From Macrosoma leucophasiata (taxonomy: Eukaryota; Arthropoda; Insecta; Lepidoptera; Hedylidae): a stretch of 64,000 nucleotides of DNA. The position numbers were made by a program, and so were the translations under genes. Where the stretch lies: NCBI GenBank assembly GCA_036365455.1, contig JAWQUS010000017.1, positions 12,710,001 to 12,774,000 on the forward strand. The letters are read 5' to 3'. Numbering within the stretch: the first letter of the stretch is position 1; each line of letters starts with the position of its first letter. Below, piece by piece: positions 23,076 through 37,200 of this stretch. The notes beneath the pieces are model-generated. The model saw only the letters and a list, made by a program, of their open reading frames with translations. It had not been told where the DNA came from and made no database searches.

Positions 23076-26000
23076 TCATAGCGCTACAATTGCAAGTAGC
23101 ACCGTTATGTCGTCTGGTTTTCCTCCTGTAAACAACACATAAAATTATTATAAACTGTACTACAAATATAAATGCAGGAAGTATTACTATGATGAATGAG
23201 AGCACTCTAAAATTAACTCCAATTCATGGACCCTAAGAGATAACATATAAGTATTCTCAACTGTAATTAAACACAGAATTTAAAAAATAGATAACTAAAA
23301 CACTACAAAAATGTAGTATAATAAGGTAAAAAACATACGATTTGAAAAAACGAATTTGATTTGGATTTTTCATTTATATGTATATTATCAGGTAACTGAC
23401 CCCTTCACCACACGGGTAGATTTACTGAATGTATCTCTCGGTTTGCTCAAAATCAGTCAAATAGAGGATATTATATTTATTACGGAGGGATAAGGTGCTC
23501 GTGTGATTATAGGTTGCGCGCTGTACATAGAATCAATTTCGACCTGCAGACGAGGTCCAGGGGCTGGTATCGCCATTCTGTGTCGCGCTCTTCGCGAATG
23601 GTGACATGTAGTAGCCGTCAAAGGACAGTTTGTGCACCATCTAGGTCACTGTCGCTCAGTTTCCCTACAAAAAAATATATTCCTCAACACCTTGCTGAGG
23701 ATGGTGACAGTGTGAATAGTAGCTTGTTTCTGAATAATAATAATACGTATCTGGCTATCTAACTCTTACAATATCTGAGCAAACTCTTAGCAATACCTCC
23801 TGTAGCCCCTACAACTATCGGTATGACCTCTGTAAAGGTGTTCCAAAGTCATATGATTTCCACTTTAAGAGGGTGTATATTAGTTTAAACTATACCATAT
23901 ACTATCTTGTTCGGTTTGCCGATACTCGCCTATAAATTTCATAGAATTAGCGACGCCCTGCAGACGGCGCGTCTCCGCCGCCAGCCCTTGAGCTTGCAAT
24001 ATCTCCTCCACCTTACTTTGACCGTCTATGCTAAGCCATACTGTATGCATGTCACCCGTAGGAGCGAAAAGTTAAATGACCAACGAATGGCCATCGAAAG
24101 ATAGGTTGAGCGCCATCCACGCTATTTTCCGATAGACGTGGGCAAATACGTTACTTTGTAATCGCTGTGACCGCTGTGACAGTTCCTAAAAAGTCACGGT
24201 GATTTATCACCGTGACTTTTTAGGAACACAACTTTACAGGTTCAAGCTCAAACTTTACAGGTTCAAGCTTAATTGGCTTCCTATTCGTCAAAGAAGATCT
24301 CTTAGAATTCTTAGTTTACTTTTTTCGATACTTAACGATCCTTGTTCTCCTTACTACCTCAAGCAAAAATTCAATTTTTTGGGTGATTCCCACAATCTTA
24401 ACCTTTGCTCCTCAGATCGACTCATTCTTGATATACCACCTCACCGCACTAATTTTGTGTCTAAGTCCTTTGCTGTTTCTGCTATTAAACTTTGGAACTC
24501 GCTACCCCTTGACATAAAAAAGGCTCCGAGTAAAGTTTCTTTCAAATTCAAGCTTCGTCGTTATTATTTGAATTCACATGACACTGGTTAATATGGGAAT
24601 GTCATCATATTTAAGCTTTCCTATTTATTATTATATTTATGATTATTCTATATATATATGATTAATTTATGTGTGTGTATATATATATATGATTATTATA
24701 TATATTTAAAATAATCATGTATTTATTTATTGATTCACATATAGCTATATGTTTATGTATATTGATACGTATGTATTTTTTTTTGATTGTGTATTTATTC
24801 TAATATAACTTTAGATATTTATGTTAGTAACTATCTGGTTTGTGTTTTAGTGATAGTAGTTTTTATTTCATAGTTTTATTTTATTTTTCTGCAACGTTTC
24901 GTGGTTTTTTCTTGTACAACCTTAAGGTTGACTGGCAGATAATGCCTAAGGGCATTAAGTCCACCTTATGTACCTCATTTTTATAATGTGTGCATTAAAG
25001 TTTAAATAAATAAATTAAAGTATTTAGCAGCATACCTATAGCATCTATGCCATTCTGTCTTGCACTCTTCGCGAACGGCGACATGTAGCAGCCGTCGAAG
25101 GACAGGTTGCGCGCCATCCACGCTATGGAGTTAGCGACGCCCTGCAGACGGCGCGCGTCTCCTGCTAGTCCCTGGGCACGCCTCATTTCCTCTACCAGCA
25201 CCGGCTCTGGCACATTGTCGAACACTCCGTCAGTTGCCACAAGTATTACGTCACCACATTCCACGCGGAATTCCGCCGTCTCCGCCGATTCCGGCCTGAA
25301 ATTTATGTACACATTTTGTCTTAGGAAAGTGTAACCTATTAAGGGCAACTTTACAACACCCAAATAAACAACTTTAGCTGTAGGCAGTAATAACTTTAGT
25401 TGTACATTATATTATTGCCAAAGATCCCGTAGGTAAAACCCACGGAATAGATAAATAAAGATGGAATGGTAATGTGGGTGTGGCAAGCGTACGGCAACTA
25501 TGCGTGAACACACACAGTTCGGCAGATCCATTCGTTCGCCGCTCGTAGTGTCGTGTAGACTGCTTTGAACGACGCATCTCTTGGTAAAATAAGATGTAGT
25601 GCCAATTTTTAACATGTAATATGAAATGTCAGACCTCAAGTATAAAGCGAGGAGGTATATCTTTTCATCGGTAAGTCACAAATAAGATTTATTGTTATAA
25701 TACTTGTAAAAAACATATAAATATACAAAGGAATATGAATATTCGAACTTAAACTGCATTATTTAAACGTTACTGCTAACGAATACATTGCTCGTTAAGC
25801 ACTCGCTCAATTAACGCTATTACTGTCTCCGCTTGCAATGTACAGCATGTAATGCGTCCGCTACACTTCGACTAGTTCATTGGTGAGTACTCGTATATTG
25901 TTGTGTGCGTGCGAGTGTTTATTGCCTACGGGTGTTACATCTTAGTATGCAAACTTACGCAAAGAATAGGTGCCTGAGGATTAATGTGGGGGTGATTGTC

Positions 26001-29000
26001 GATATGGTGTTACATTTGTGTAAGAAATTGCACGGTGGGAGAAAAGCGGCGACACTGGTTCTAATACTAAATTGAAGCAAAGGCCTTTCCGTCCTTATTT
26101 ATCTATTCCGTGGTAAAACCCATAGAGAAACACGAGCCACCGGCTGTACAATAACAATAAAACATTATTTCCCTGCTAAATTTCTTGGTTCTAGGACAAC
26201 AGTATGTATCCTAAAGATGTTGATTCTCGATATAATATAATAAAGTGATATTGAAACAAAAAAAAGGTCGCCACCCTGTTATTTAACTAACTGCCTTCGT
26301 AGCATGTAGAGATGGTGTTTAAGGGTTCAATAACACTTTATTTAATACAATATGAAGTATAAAAAATATTAATTTTTATACTTTTATAGTAACGTGAATC
26401 TTTCTCCCAAAACACTAATTGATTAATTCGTTTTAAACCCAACTATAACATTTCAAATTTTGGGATGAATAATGTTGAGTGAAAGTATTACGTTACGATA
26501 TTTTTTGGATAAACAAATTACTTACACAATAACATAAACAAACGTTTATTTTTTTCGCAATAAAACAACCACACGAGTATGAGCTGGCAAATGTCCAATG
26601 GACCAAACTTCTAATATTAGTGCAAGCCGAACTCAACAACTGTGTTTGCGGAATGAGCACATGACCGGTCGCAACTCCCAACGCTTTGGGCGACATGAGT
26701 TTTCAGTCTTGTGACTTGTAGAAACTACTAAAATAACATTTTTATCATCCGTGACATACGCATGTCCTATAATATTAATGTAAATATAGTTTGTTTCGTA
26801 TTTTCTTCTACAGAAAAATTTAAATTTTTTACGCTTTCTATAGCTTGTTTATTCACACGTAGGTACGATCAGAGAACAGGCCACTTTGGTGGTTGTATGC
26901 GGTAGTACCAAAATCTATTTTATTACCACCGCTATTTCATTTTGGATAAGCGGCGGTTTCCTAACTGTACGACCTGTACGTACATTACCAACCTTAGGTA
27001 TCTACTTATAAGTGAACTAGCATCTTCATTAGTTTACCTGTGATCGTCATTTAATACTTTTTGTTGGCAACTTCTTCTCTCTTTGACATCTTTTATATTT
27101 TACTAGCTCTCGCGTGGAATTCGATACAAATTTTCATCCCCTATTTAAACCCTACATGAGTTGATTTTTTGAAACAAGCCTGTTCTTGTCAGATTCTCAT
27201 ACAAATCTTCATTCCAATATCGGTTCACCCCTTTTGTTTGACGTGACAGTGGAACATGACTGAGCCCTCTTAAGTCCTTATAGGGTAGGGGACATCAGCA
27301 GCCCCTGACGTGGCTTGAATGAGTTGGAGTCTCACACTGCCCACTGTCTTTCCCGCGACAACCGAAATTGTCTCTCAAATTTAATAAGTCCGGAAAAACG
27401 CGGGTTATGTTGTGGAAATTATGTTACTCTTCCTGTAAATACAGTAACTATCAAAGCATCGCTAGCAAAAACGTATTGAGGAAGTATTGGTTGTTGTGAG
27501 CGCAAAAGAAATCCGCAAACTTAATTTCCACAATGGCTGGGAAGTTTAATAAGAAATAAGATTGCGCTTGAAGACGAACCGCCATCACACTGCACTACTT
27601 ACGCCAATCTGCCTGAAACGGGTGTTTAGCGCTACCGTGCGGTTAGATGTAATACGGAATACCTGGTAATGTAATGTCTGTTATATTCAAAACAGCCTAG
27701 GGCTCAGCATTAAAATAAAATTGGATTATTTTCATTATTACGAATAAGGATATGTCTGCATTGTGACTTTTAGTTTTTATGTAAGTAATGCCGGATTTAT
27801 TCAGTTAGACACCATCACTAGGGACTACAAACTGAATGCTCGTTTACCACTTGATGCTACATGGAATGACTGCTGAGCACGCAATATATGCCGTACCTTA
27901 CTCAGCGTATGTTATTAGTCTTTAGTAATTTAAGGGTTTGCAGAATGTGCATCATAATTAGATAAAAAATATTTTTAATAATTTACTACACACTCACTGA
28001 CGTTTAGTCAGTAGTAAACCCCCTAAGACCCCTACAATAGATTGTTGTTATTTACCTATTAAGCCAGACAATTTAGTACTTATTGGTATCTTTATCAACA
28101 TTATTCGTTGAATAAAGATAAAATTCAATGATAAGGCGAAAGACGTAACAGATTTAGAATGGAATGTTTGTCTGGCTATCATTGCCATTTGTATCTTTCT
28201 AATACGGATATTTGTAAAATATAGGTCACAAGGTAAATTATTTCTATTTATGAGATACTTACTTGCCTCTTTGAATTTGGACCTTATTTTTATATTTAAT
28301 AGGATCCTATATCAAGAAATCCTTGAATATCACGTTTTCATTATCTCTATTGCAATAACCTTTCGCTTTAATTCTAACGGCGTCTTTAACTGATAATAGT
28401 GTAATCAAATGTGTTTTCAAAGAACGTAATGACATGGATAGTAATCCAAGAATGAATACATACTTCACAAATAGCATGATAAATAAAAGGGTATTAATAA
28501 GGACGATTCTATACAATGTCATACAATTCAATTATGCAAATGTTTTTAGTTGCATCGCAGTCGTATGTACCTTTACGCCAGGTCCCTAACGGGGTAGCAT
28601 AGAGTGTAGAGCGCCAGATATCCCGGTCCTGACATAACTTTCGTGCCTCGTCTACCTATCGCAGTCGTTTCTAATATATTTGCGGTGGCACGTATTTTGC
28701 AGTTACGATAGAATTGTATGTGTATAAAAATATATTATAGATATATTAGGTTCCATTCAATGCCTTCAGCTGATTCAGAATACACTTAATGAGATTCAAG
28801 TATGATTGAAGCGCCGACTATCTATTTGGTCATTAGTTAGATAAGTAATGATATATGGTTCCACAATGAACTACATCAATGGGTACCGCACGTGTACTCG
28901 GGAACAGCTGTTTTTGATCACATTGGTTCTGGTTTGTTTTTTTTTTAAATTAGTATCTAACCTCTGTTTTTTTTTGCAATAATTGATCTTCATTTGGAGG

Positions 29001-31245
29001 AGACGGTTTTTTAACTTCTACATAAATTGTACACGAAGAAACATTTAGCAGTTCCCAAATATAAAAATATATTTTTTAATTTGTTTTTGTTTTAATATAC
29101 CTTACCTAACATTGTACATAGGTAGATATGTACAGTGCGCATAAAAAAAGAATGAACATCGAGCATATAAAAGTGACAATCGGCTAGTTTCGGCTTCATA
29201 GAGCGTTATCTCAGCTGCACATTGCCTACGTAAGCATCCGTAGTCCGGTATTGGTCAAAACTTGATCAAAATGGTCGACAAACGTCAAATAGGTAAGGTG
29301 CGAAAGAGATAACGTTCTACAGATCCGAAATAAGCCGACGTCTCTTACTGAGGTACATTATTTCTTGTTGGATACTGTATGTGTATCCCGTTCTTATCAT
29401 AGCTTCTTATACATTCATCATTATTTTCACACATGCACGCCGATTCCTACTATTCTTTACCTCACCAAACAGTAGGTACTCGATCTATTTGGTCAAGATA
29501 GGTCAGTCTTGATCTTCACCGGCCTCCGCAACCATCCACATGTAGGTATTGATTTTGATTAGAGTTTGATAAATGTACTAAAATGTGCATTGTAAAGTAG
29601 TATCTCATTCAGTTAAATTTATTCACAATTTTGATCATAATGGCTTCCACATAAAAGGTACCCAGCAAGACATATTGCACATCGAGGCCTACGAAAGAGA
29701 CAATCATCTAGTTTCGTATTTCCTAGGCGTTATCTCTGCTGCACACTGCCTAGCACGTTAGCACTGACAGTCCAGTCAGAGAATATGTCATTGTTATAAT
29801 ATACGTATAGAATGGACACTTCGACGTCCCGCCCATCTTCCCCGCCTCACCCAACCACCTCCCCTCTTATGGGCGACGGTTGGTATTCTACAGCGAGGTT
29901 GCGAGCGGCCTAGTTTTGATACATTTTTAATTCAATATATTATTTATTTACATTAAAATGGTGGTTGTAACGCTATTGTGTTCGATGGTAATATACGGTG
30001 ATAGAGCTCCAATGAACGAGCTCGAAAGCGTGAATACCTACATGTTACCTATTTGACCTGCCAGTAAGTGGTTATAGGTTTTCTCCAATGTAAACTGTTA
30101 TCATGTTCTGGGTAGGTTATGCACTGTGGTAGAGCTTCAGTGATGGGGCCAATTTAAATAAGTCATGTGTATCAATTTCGAGGTTTCATGGGGTGCTGAT
30201 TAAGAAAATAGCATCCGTTTTCAGATCCAAGATGGCATAAAGATTTTTTTTTCAAAATATGATATGGGTATCAATTTTGAGATTTCTTGGGGTGCTGATT
30301 ACGAAAATGACATCTTTTTTGAGATCCAAGATGACGGACATATTTTTATCAAATTGTGATATCGGTGTCAATTTCGAGGTTTCATGGGGTGCTGATTAAG
30401 AAAATTGCATCCGTTTTATTACAATTTGGATAATAATAGATAATGTCCGCCATCTTGGATCTGAATAATAATTATCTAATCATATTATCGTTGTGTAACA
30501 TTTAGGGAAATGTAAATTGGGAAATGCTGTGGTGCTTGCACGCCTTGGAGCTCCATCACTGAAGCTCTACCACAGTATATAACCTACCCAACACATGATA
30601 ACGGTTTACATTGGAGAAAACCGATAAGTCCGATAACCACTTACTGGCAGGTCAAATAGGAAATATGTAGCTGTTCACGCTTTTGAGCTCGTTCATTGGA
30701 CCTCTATCACCATTATTACCATCGAACACAATAGCGTTACAACCACCATTTTAATGTTAATAAATAATATATTGAATTTAAAATGTATCAAAACTAGGCC
30801 GGTCGCAACCTCGCTTAGAATACCATCCGTCGCCCATAAGAGGGGAGGAGGGTGGGTGAAGTGGGGAAATCGGGCTGGACGTCGAAGTGTCCACTCTATA
30901 CGTAGTATTATTACATATTCTCTGCCTATGTGTTGACCCGACCTGTTAGTAAAATTCATGCCAAATTTGAAGTAAATCCATGCAGTATTTTTTGAGTTTA
31001 GCCCGGATACAGGCAAACAGACAAAAATCTAAAAAATATATTTTTGACTTGGACATCGATTGTAGATCACGCCCCAAAAAATCTAAAAAAAAATATTCTA
31101 TTTAAAGTTGTATGTAACCTATACATTGAAATGAGATAGATCGAGATTACCACATACTATGGTAGGGAAGAGACTCGTGGTCAGCAATGGGACGTAACAA
31201 GGGTTGTTGTCATGTTACGTCCAACCCTTGTTGCATCGTTGGGTG

Positions 31246-31280
<35 letters not shown>

Positions 31281-34200
31281 GTGTAGGTATGTGTGTAGGT
31301 ATGTGAATGTGAGTGTATGTATGCATGAGTGATTGTGTGTAGTGTGTGTGTAATAAGCAGATAAAAAAAAATGAATAGTTCGCTTTCTTTACATATCCAT
31401 AAGGGCCCCGAATTCTTGTGTGCCCAAGGGCCCCAGCATAGTTTAAGACGGCCCTGATCATGAGTAACATAGGTAGGTTTTAATCATGCGTGTGCGTTCC
31501 CATGTTCCCTTGATGGATTAACATTCCACTACGATCGGTAATGTTTAATACAAGTACCGTCAGTTGAGTTTTATCAGTACAAAACGACTGTTAAGGTTGA
31601 CAGACGAGTAGAAGGATGAAAAATGATTACCATCGCCTGTGAACATTTACAATGGGGGACTTGCCAATGTGTTGCCAGCCACGAAAGACTTTTATGAAGA
31701 AGCTTATATTGTAGCGCTGAGGAAACACCTCGGATAAAATATAATATATATTTTATCCGAGGTGTTTATATATATATACCAAGAAGGTGCAGTTTATATT
31801 TCTAGAAAGAAAAAAAATATCCTGTAATCAGGCAGAGATGTATGCATTCAAGCAAATCCGTACATGCAAACACCCACGCCAGCGTGTCGACATCTTCGGG
31901 CACATTACCTAACGTAACTTCACGCCTGTAATCCCCGAAGGGGTAGGAAGCGGTAAATGCATGCATTCAATCAATCATACATGCAAACACCCACAATTCG
32001 CCGGTTAGGTTTTGGCACATGTAACAGGTGGCGAGCCTATTGACATCTCCGGACACATCAAACTTCGCGGTACTGGGAAACTTCCAGAAAATGGAAAACA
32101 CCCAATAGAACCAGAGATAAAGGATTATACACCGTTATTTCTAGTATCACCCGACCCGGGAATCCAACCCAGGACCTCAGAGTAGTAGCAGTGGCCTGCT
32201 ACCACTAGGCTACTGAGGCAATTACATACTATACATCACATTATCTAACTCCGAGGTATTGAAAAACTCTCAGAAAATGGGAAAATCCCAATAGAACCAG
32301 ACATAAAGAATTAACACTTTCATCTCTAGTAGCTCTCCACCCCATAATCGAACCCCAGCGTTGCAGTAGTTTCTAGAAAGGAGGTTAAAATTTTCATGAA
32401 TGGCTTGTAGGAAAAAATTATAATACTGCATCTTTATTTTTATATTTACTCGACTTTGTAAATACGCTACTGTACGCTACAGACCTTTTTCAGTATGTAC
32501 TCTAAGATTTTCAAAGATACAAAACGAATAAACTCTATTTGTGACAGTATTTTGTCAGAATTTATGCCATTGGTTCATTATCCGACGCAACACCGTGAAA
32601 AGTTAACAAATAGTGCGAAAACAAGGTCATACTGGTTCGACCTCGACTGGACCTCGGTGGCCTAGTGGCAAAGGATCCAAATTATTGATCTTGTGATAGA
32701 TATAGATAGAATTCAATTCTAACAAGTTTGTTATTCATTTCTCTTTTATTCTCAAACATGTGAGATATATGTCCATTCTATACGTAGTATCATATCACAT
32801 ATTCTCTGACCTATGGAGTACGCGAGAAAAAACATCCCCACTTTACGTGTACGGCATATAGGTATCATGCGCCCCAAAAAGATTTTTATAACATTTTATT
32901 TTAGCACTGTCGGCCTGACTACAATATTAATAGGTACATTTATATCAAATGTAGCTAATAGTCTAGCAGTCAGACGGACGGACATGGCGTAACAATGTTT
33001 CCTCGAGGCTACGGAACCCTAGTAGGTACTCACCTATCACTCAGAACATTTCTATCGTGACCAGGCGGCGGCAAACTGAGTTGGTAGGGGGTGTTGAAGT
33101 AATGCTGCTGCTCGTGCGAGCGGTGCACCACCCGCGCCCCGCGCACCACCATGAACCCGCTGTCGCCGATGTTCGCCGCTCGCATGATACTCTCGTTGCG
33201 GTCCAGGATCATCACGCACGCGGTGCTGCTCCCTGTAACAAGGGCAGATCCGGGATATTCCCATAGGAGCGGCACGAAGGGCATATGGGCAAAACTTAAA
33301 TACGTCTGTGAAGTTTTTTTTTTATATATGTCATGGAAGTGGCAAACATGCATGCAGTTCACATTGATGTTAAGTGATGACTGCAGCCTATAGGCACACA
33401 CACAAAGACCAAGGTCAAAATACAGATGCGTTACCACTCCTGTGGCCTAAGGTGTTATGACTCTGTGCCGGAAATTACAGAGCCGTACATTACCATCTGA
33501 CCGGAACACGATAGTGCTGAACACTACCATTTAGCGGCAAGTATATAAGTAATGCGGTGGTGCTTCCGCCCACGAGCTCCGTCACTGGAGCTCTACCACC
33601 AGTAAAAGTTTCAAGTCGCTGAGAAGAAGGCAATGTATAGAAATGATACGCGATAGGGAAAATGAGGCAGTATTTAGCTTACATCAGGCCAAAATTGAAA
33701 CTCGCTTTTATTCTTATTTATCTGTATCGTCGTCGCGAGTTAAGAGACTAGTGTGTGTGTGGCAAAGCTTACGTAGGCTTTTACTCAGTGGCATCCAAGT
33801 TGTGTGCGTGTTGTTCAATTTAAATGAGTTGGGTCACAATTGCAGTATTATAATAACCTTATAAGGTTGCACATTGGTGCATATCAGTTTGTTGTAAAAG
33901 TACCCACAAGGACTTAGATGATTAGTAAATACTAAAACTATTTAAGGAAAAAAGGATTAAATATTTTGTTAATTAACATTTTATGTCATCTTACCTAAGA
34001 TAGGTTTCTTATGTTCTAGCAGTTCGTAATAGGACTTGGCTAGCAAGTCACCAGGTTCCGACAGCTTAAAGTGGCCCATCTGGACCAGTCTCTCGCACGT
34101 CTTCATGAGATACGACGAGAACTCTCCAGGATCAATGCCGTAAGCACGCCAGCCTCCCACTCCATCCGCGACGCCTGGCAAAACAGTATTAAAAATAAAA

Positions 34201-37200
34201 TAAGCCTTTATTGCTGTTACATACAATACTTAGTGACATGAGTAATTGAGCGATTTATCAATTTTTTTAATAACTTTAATTTTATTTACTAAGTAGTACT
34301 TTTTTTTTTCAGTTGGATTTTCTTTCATAGCTTGTCCTTTGGCTTAAGCTTTGCATGTTGTCCTTTGGCTTAAGCTTTCCATGTTGTCCTTGGACGCGTA
34401 CTGCCAAGGATAGGACAACATAGAAAAAGCTTTAGAGGCAAGACAGTATATTTACTTAATTTCTAATGTAGTGTATTACCTACCGCTAAACTCGTAGGGA
34501 GCGAAATTATAGGCCGGTAATAACCACAATATAGTTTATTCACGGATAAGTCACATACACAAGAGTTAACAAAAGCACATAAGAGTCTACTGAGCACAAG
34601 AAGAGTTCGAGACAGAGATAAGAATGACAGAAAACATATAACAACGTAAAGAGAAAGTAACAGGGCAATAAACGCGTAAGAAAATGGGATAGATGCGGAA
34701 GCAAGATTAAGCGTGCATTCGCCGTCGCGAGGTGATTCCGACTGGCGTGGCGGACGAGCTCCGTCGCCCGGCCGCTGTCGGTGCGCGAGCGCATGAGTAG
34801 GCATCGAGTCTGCATAGAAACAATGGAGTATATCTAAAGCGCGTGTCGGACTTGTGCCATGGTTCCGCATCTAATTAGTTATTTAGGTACAATAAATATA
34901 ATAGCAGTTTTCACATAATTAATTGACAAAGACACATTACAAAAATAGGAACATAAAATTATGCGGTAGTGATTGTCACTACACTACCCCACCGCTGAGA
35001 CCGAAACTACGGAGGTCGATAGTAGTCCGGGAAACGAACAGTCCTACCACTTCTCGTCTTTCTTATAGGGTCTTCTGGAGGTGGAAGTTCTATGGATGGC
35101 TGTCTACCGTTGTCTTCGCCGATCTCTGTGTCCTCTTTTGTGATGTAGGCAGGTTTCACTCGATCTATGGACACCGTGATTACTCTGTTCTGAATCGATA
35201 GTTTAAGAGTTTTGTCTCTGCGCTCCAGTACTTCGTATGGACCAGTGTACGGTGGCTCGAGGGATCGCCGAGAAGCATCTCGTCGAAGGTAAACATATTC
35301 TGCTGTAGGTAAGTCTTTTGGTATATAAAATGTCTTATTCTGGTGTCTACTTGCAGGTTTTGGTGCCAGCTTCGCCATGTGCAGACGGAGCCTCGACGTG
35401 AAGTTTGACAGGTCTAGAGTGGCGTCATCGGTTGGTACGAAGAACTCTCCAGGTAAGCGTAGCGGTTCCCCGTAGACTAACTCTGCCGCGGATGACTTGA
35501 CGTCCTCCTTCCACGCGCTGCGGATGCCCAGTAGAACTAAGGGAAGCACCTCAGTCCAGTTGGTACATGAGTGGCACATGATTGCTGCCTTCAATTGGCG
35601 GTGGAGACGTTCCACCATACCATTGCAGGCAGGATGGTATGCCGTAGTGGGACGATGCTGCATACCCAAGATGGCCGCCAGGGTGCGGAAGAGCTCGCAC
35701 TCGAACTGCCGGCCTCGGTCGGTGGTGATTTTGTGAGGGCAGCCGAAGCGCGACACCCAGCCAGCGATGAAGGCACGGGCACATGACTCGGCGGTGATGT
35801 CGACTAGCGGGTACGCCTCAGGCCAACGGGTGAATCGGTCGATAACCGTCAAACAGTATCTGTAACCACAAGAATACGGTAATGGCCCTACTATGTCCAT
35901 ATGGACATGGGAGAAACGGTTAGAAGGGACAGGGAAATTGGCAGTGGGTGAATGGACATGGCGTGAAATTTTACATTTCTGGCAGTCAGTGCATTCTCTT
36001 GCCCAATTTCGACAATCTTTCTTCATACCTGGCCATACGAATCTTTGTGAGACCAGTTTCAGTGTTGCCTTCACTCCAGGGTGGCTTAATTGGTGGAGTG
36101 CATCAAATGCTTGTTTCCTGAAGGCATTTGTCAGGTACGGTCTTGGGTGCTGAGTGACATCGCAATATACATTGCAATCTTGATCTGGCATTGCGATCTT
36201 TTTCAGGTTCAGAGCCGTGGTTCCACATGTGAGAAGGTCTTGCAGTTCAGTGTCGGTAGCCTGAGATTGTGCAAGGCTTTCATAGTCAATTGGAACAGAA
36301 ATAGCCTCGATTCTGGAGAAAGCATCGGCGACAACATTTTCCTTGCCGGCTACATACTGGATGTCAGTGGTAAATTGTGAAATGTAGTCCAAGTAGCGAA
36401 ATTGACGTGGTGAGCATTTTTCACGATTGTACTTGAATACTGAGGTCAATGGCTTGTGGTCGGTGTATACTGTAAATGGTCGTGCTTCGACCATGTGTCG
36501 AAAGTGTCTGATGGCATCGTATATGGCGAGTAACTCACGGTCGTAGGGGCTGTATTTCTTTTGTGCATTCGTTAGACGCCGTGAAAAGAATGCAAGCGGT
36601 TTCCACAGGCCATGTGTGCGCTGCTGCAGAGTGGCTCCAATCGACGTATCTGATGCATCGGAAAAAATTGCTAACTCTGCGTCGGTTTCAGGGTGCACTA
36701 ACATAGTAGCGTTCATGAGGCTTGTTTTACAATGTTCGAAAGCTTCAATCATTTCCGTGGTCATTGTGATGCTTTGTGAACCTTTCGTCTTTGGGCCTGA
36801 CAGGAGAATGTTGAGAGGTGCTTGAATTTTTGCTGCTTCAGGAACAAAACGCCGGTAAAAGTTGAACATGCCTAGAAATCGGCGTAACTCCTTCACCGTC
36901 TGTGGTTGTGGGTAGTCCTGTAATGCCTTTACCTTGTCAGGCAACGGGCGAATGCCGTCTTTGGTGACTTCGTGGCCTAGGAAAAATATTTTTGCCTTGC
37001 CGAACTCACATTTTGCTGTGTTAATGAGCATTCCGTATTCTGTTAGGCGTTGAAATAATTGCCTGAGGTGTTCCAGGTGCTGGCGCTCGGAGCTGCTGAA
37101 GATTAGGATGTCGTCAAGAAAACCGTAGCAAAAAGGCAGATCTCTGAGTACCTCATCGATAAATCGTTGAAATGACTGTGCTGCGTTTCTCAGTCCGAAT

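Noticed and set aside
31210..31470. His/Thr-rich ORF on the minus strand
   Set aside because: It is the GT microsatellite read as protein.
33052..33264. Arg/Pro-rich ORFs on both strands
   Set aside because: Shadows of GC-rich PTC7 exon 3 in other frames.
34463..34870. A 135-codon minus-strand ORF, repeated at 39050-39457
   Set aside because: It lies inside the gypsy LTRs and is duplicated only because the LTRs are; there is no protein similarity.
35497..36825. Several plus-strand ORFs within the gypsy pol
   Set aside because: Antisense shadows of the pol frame.
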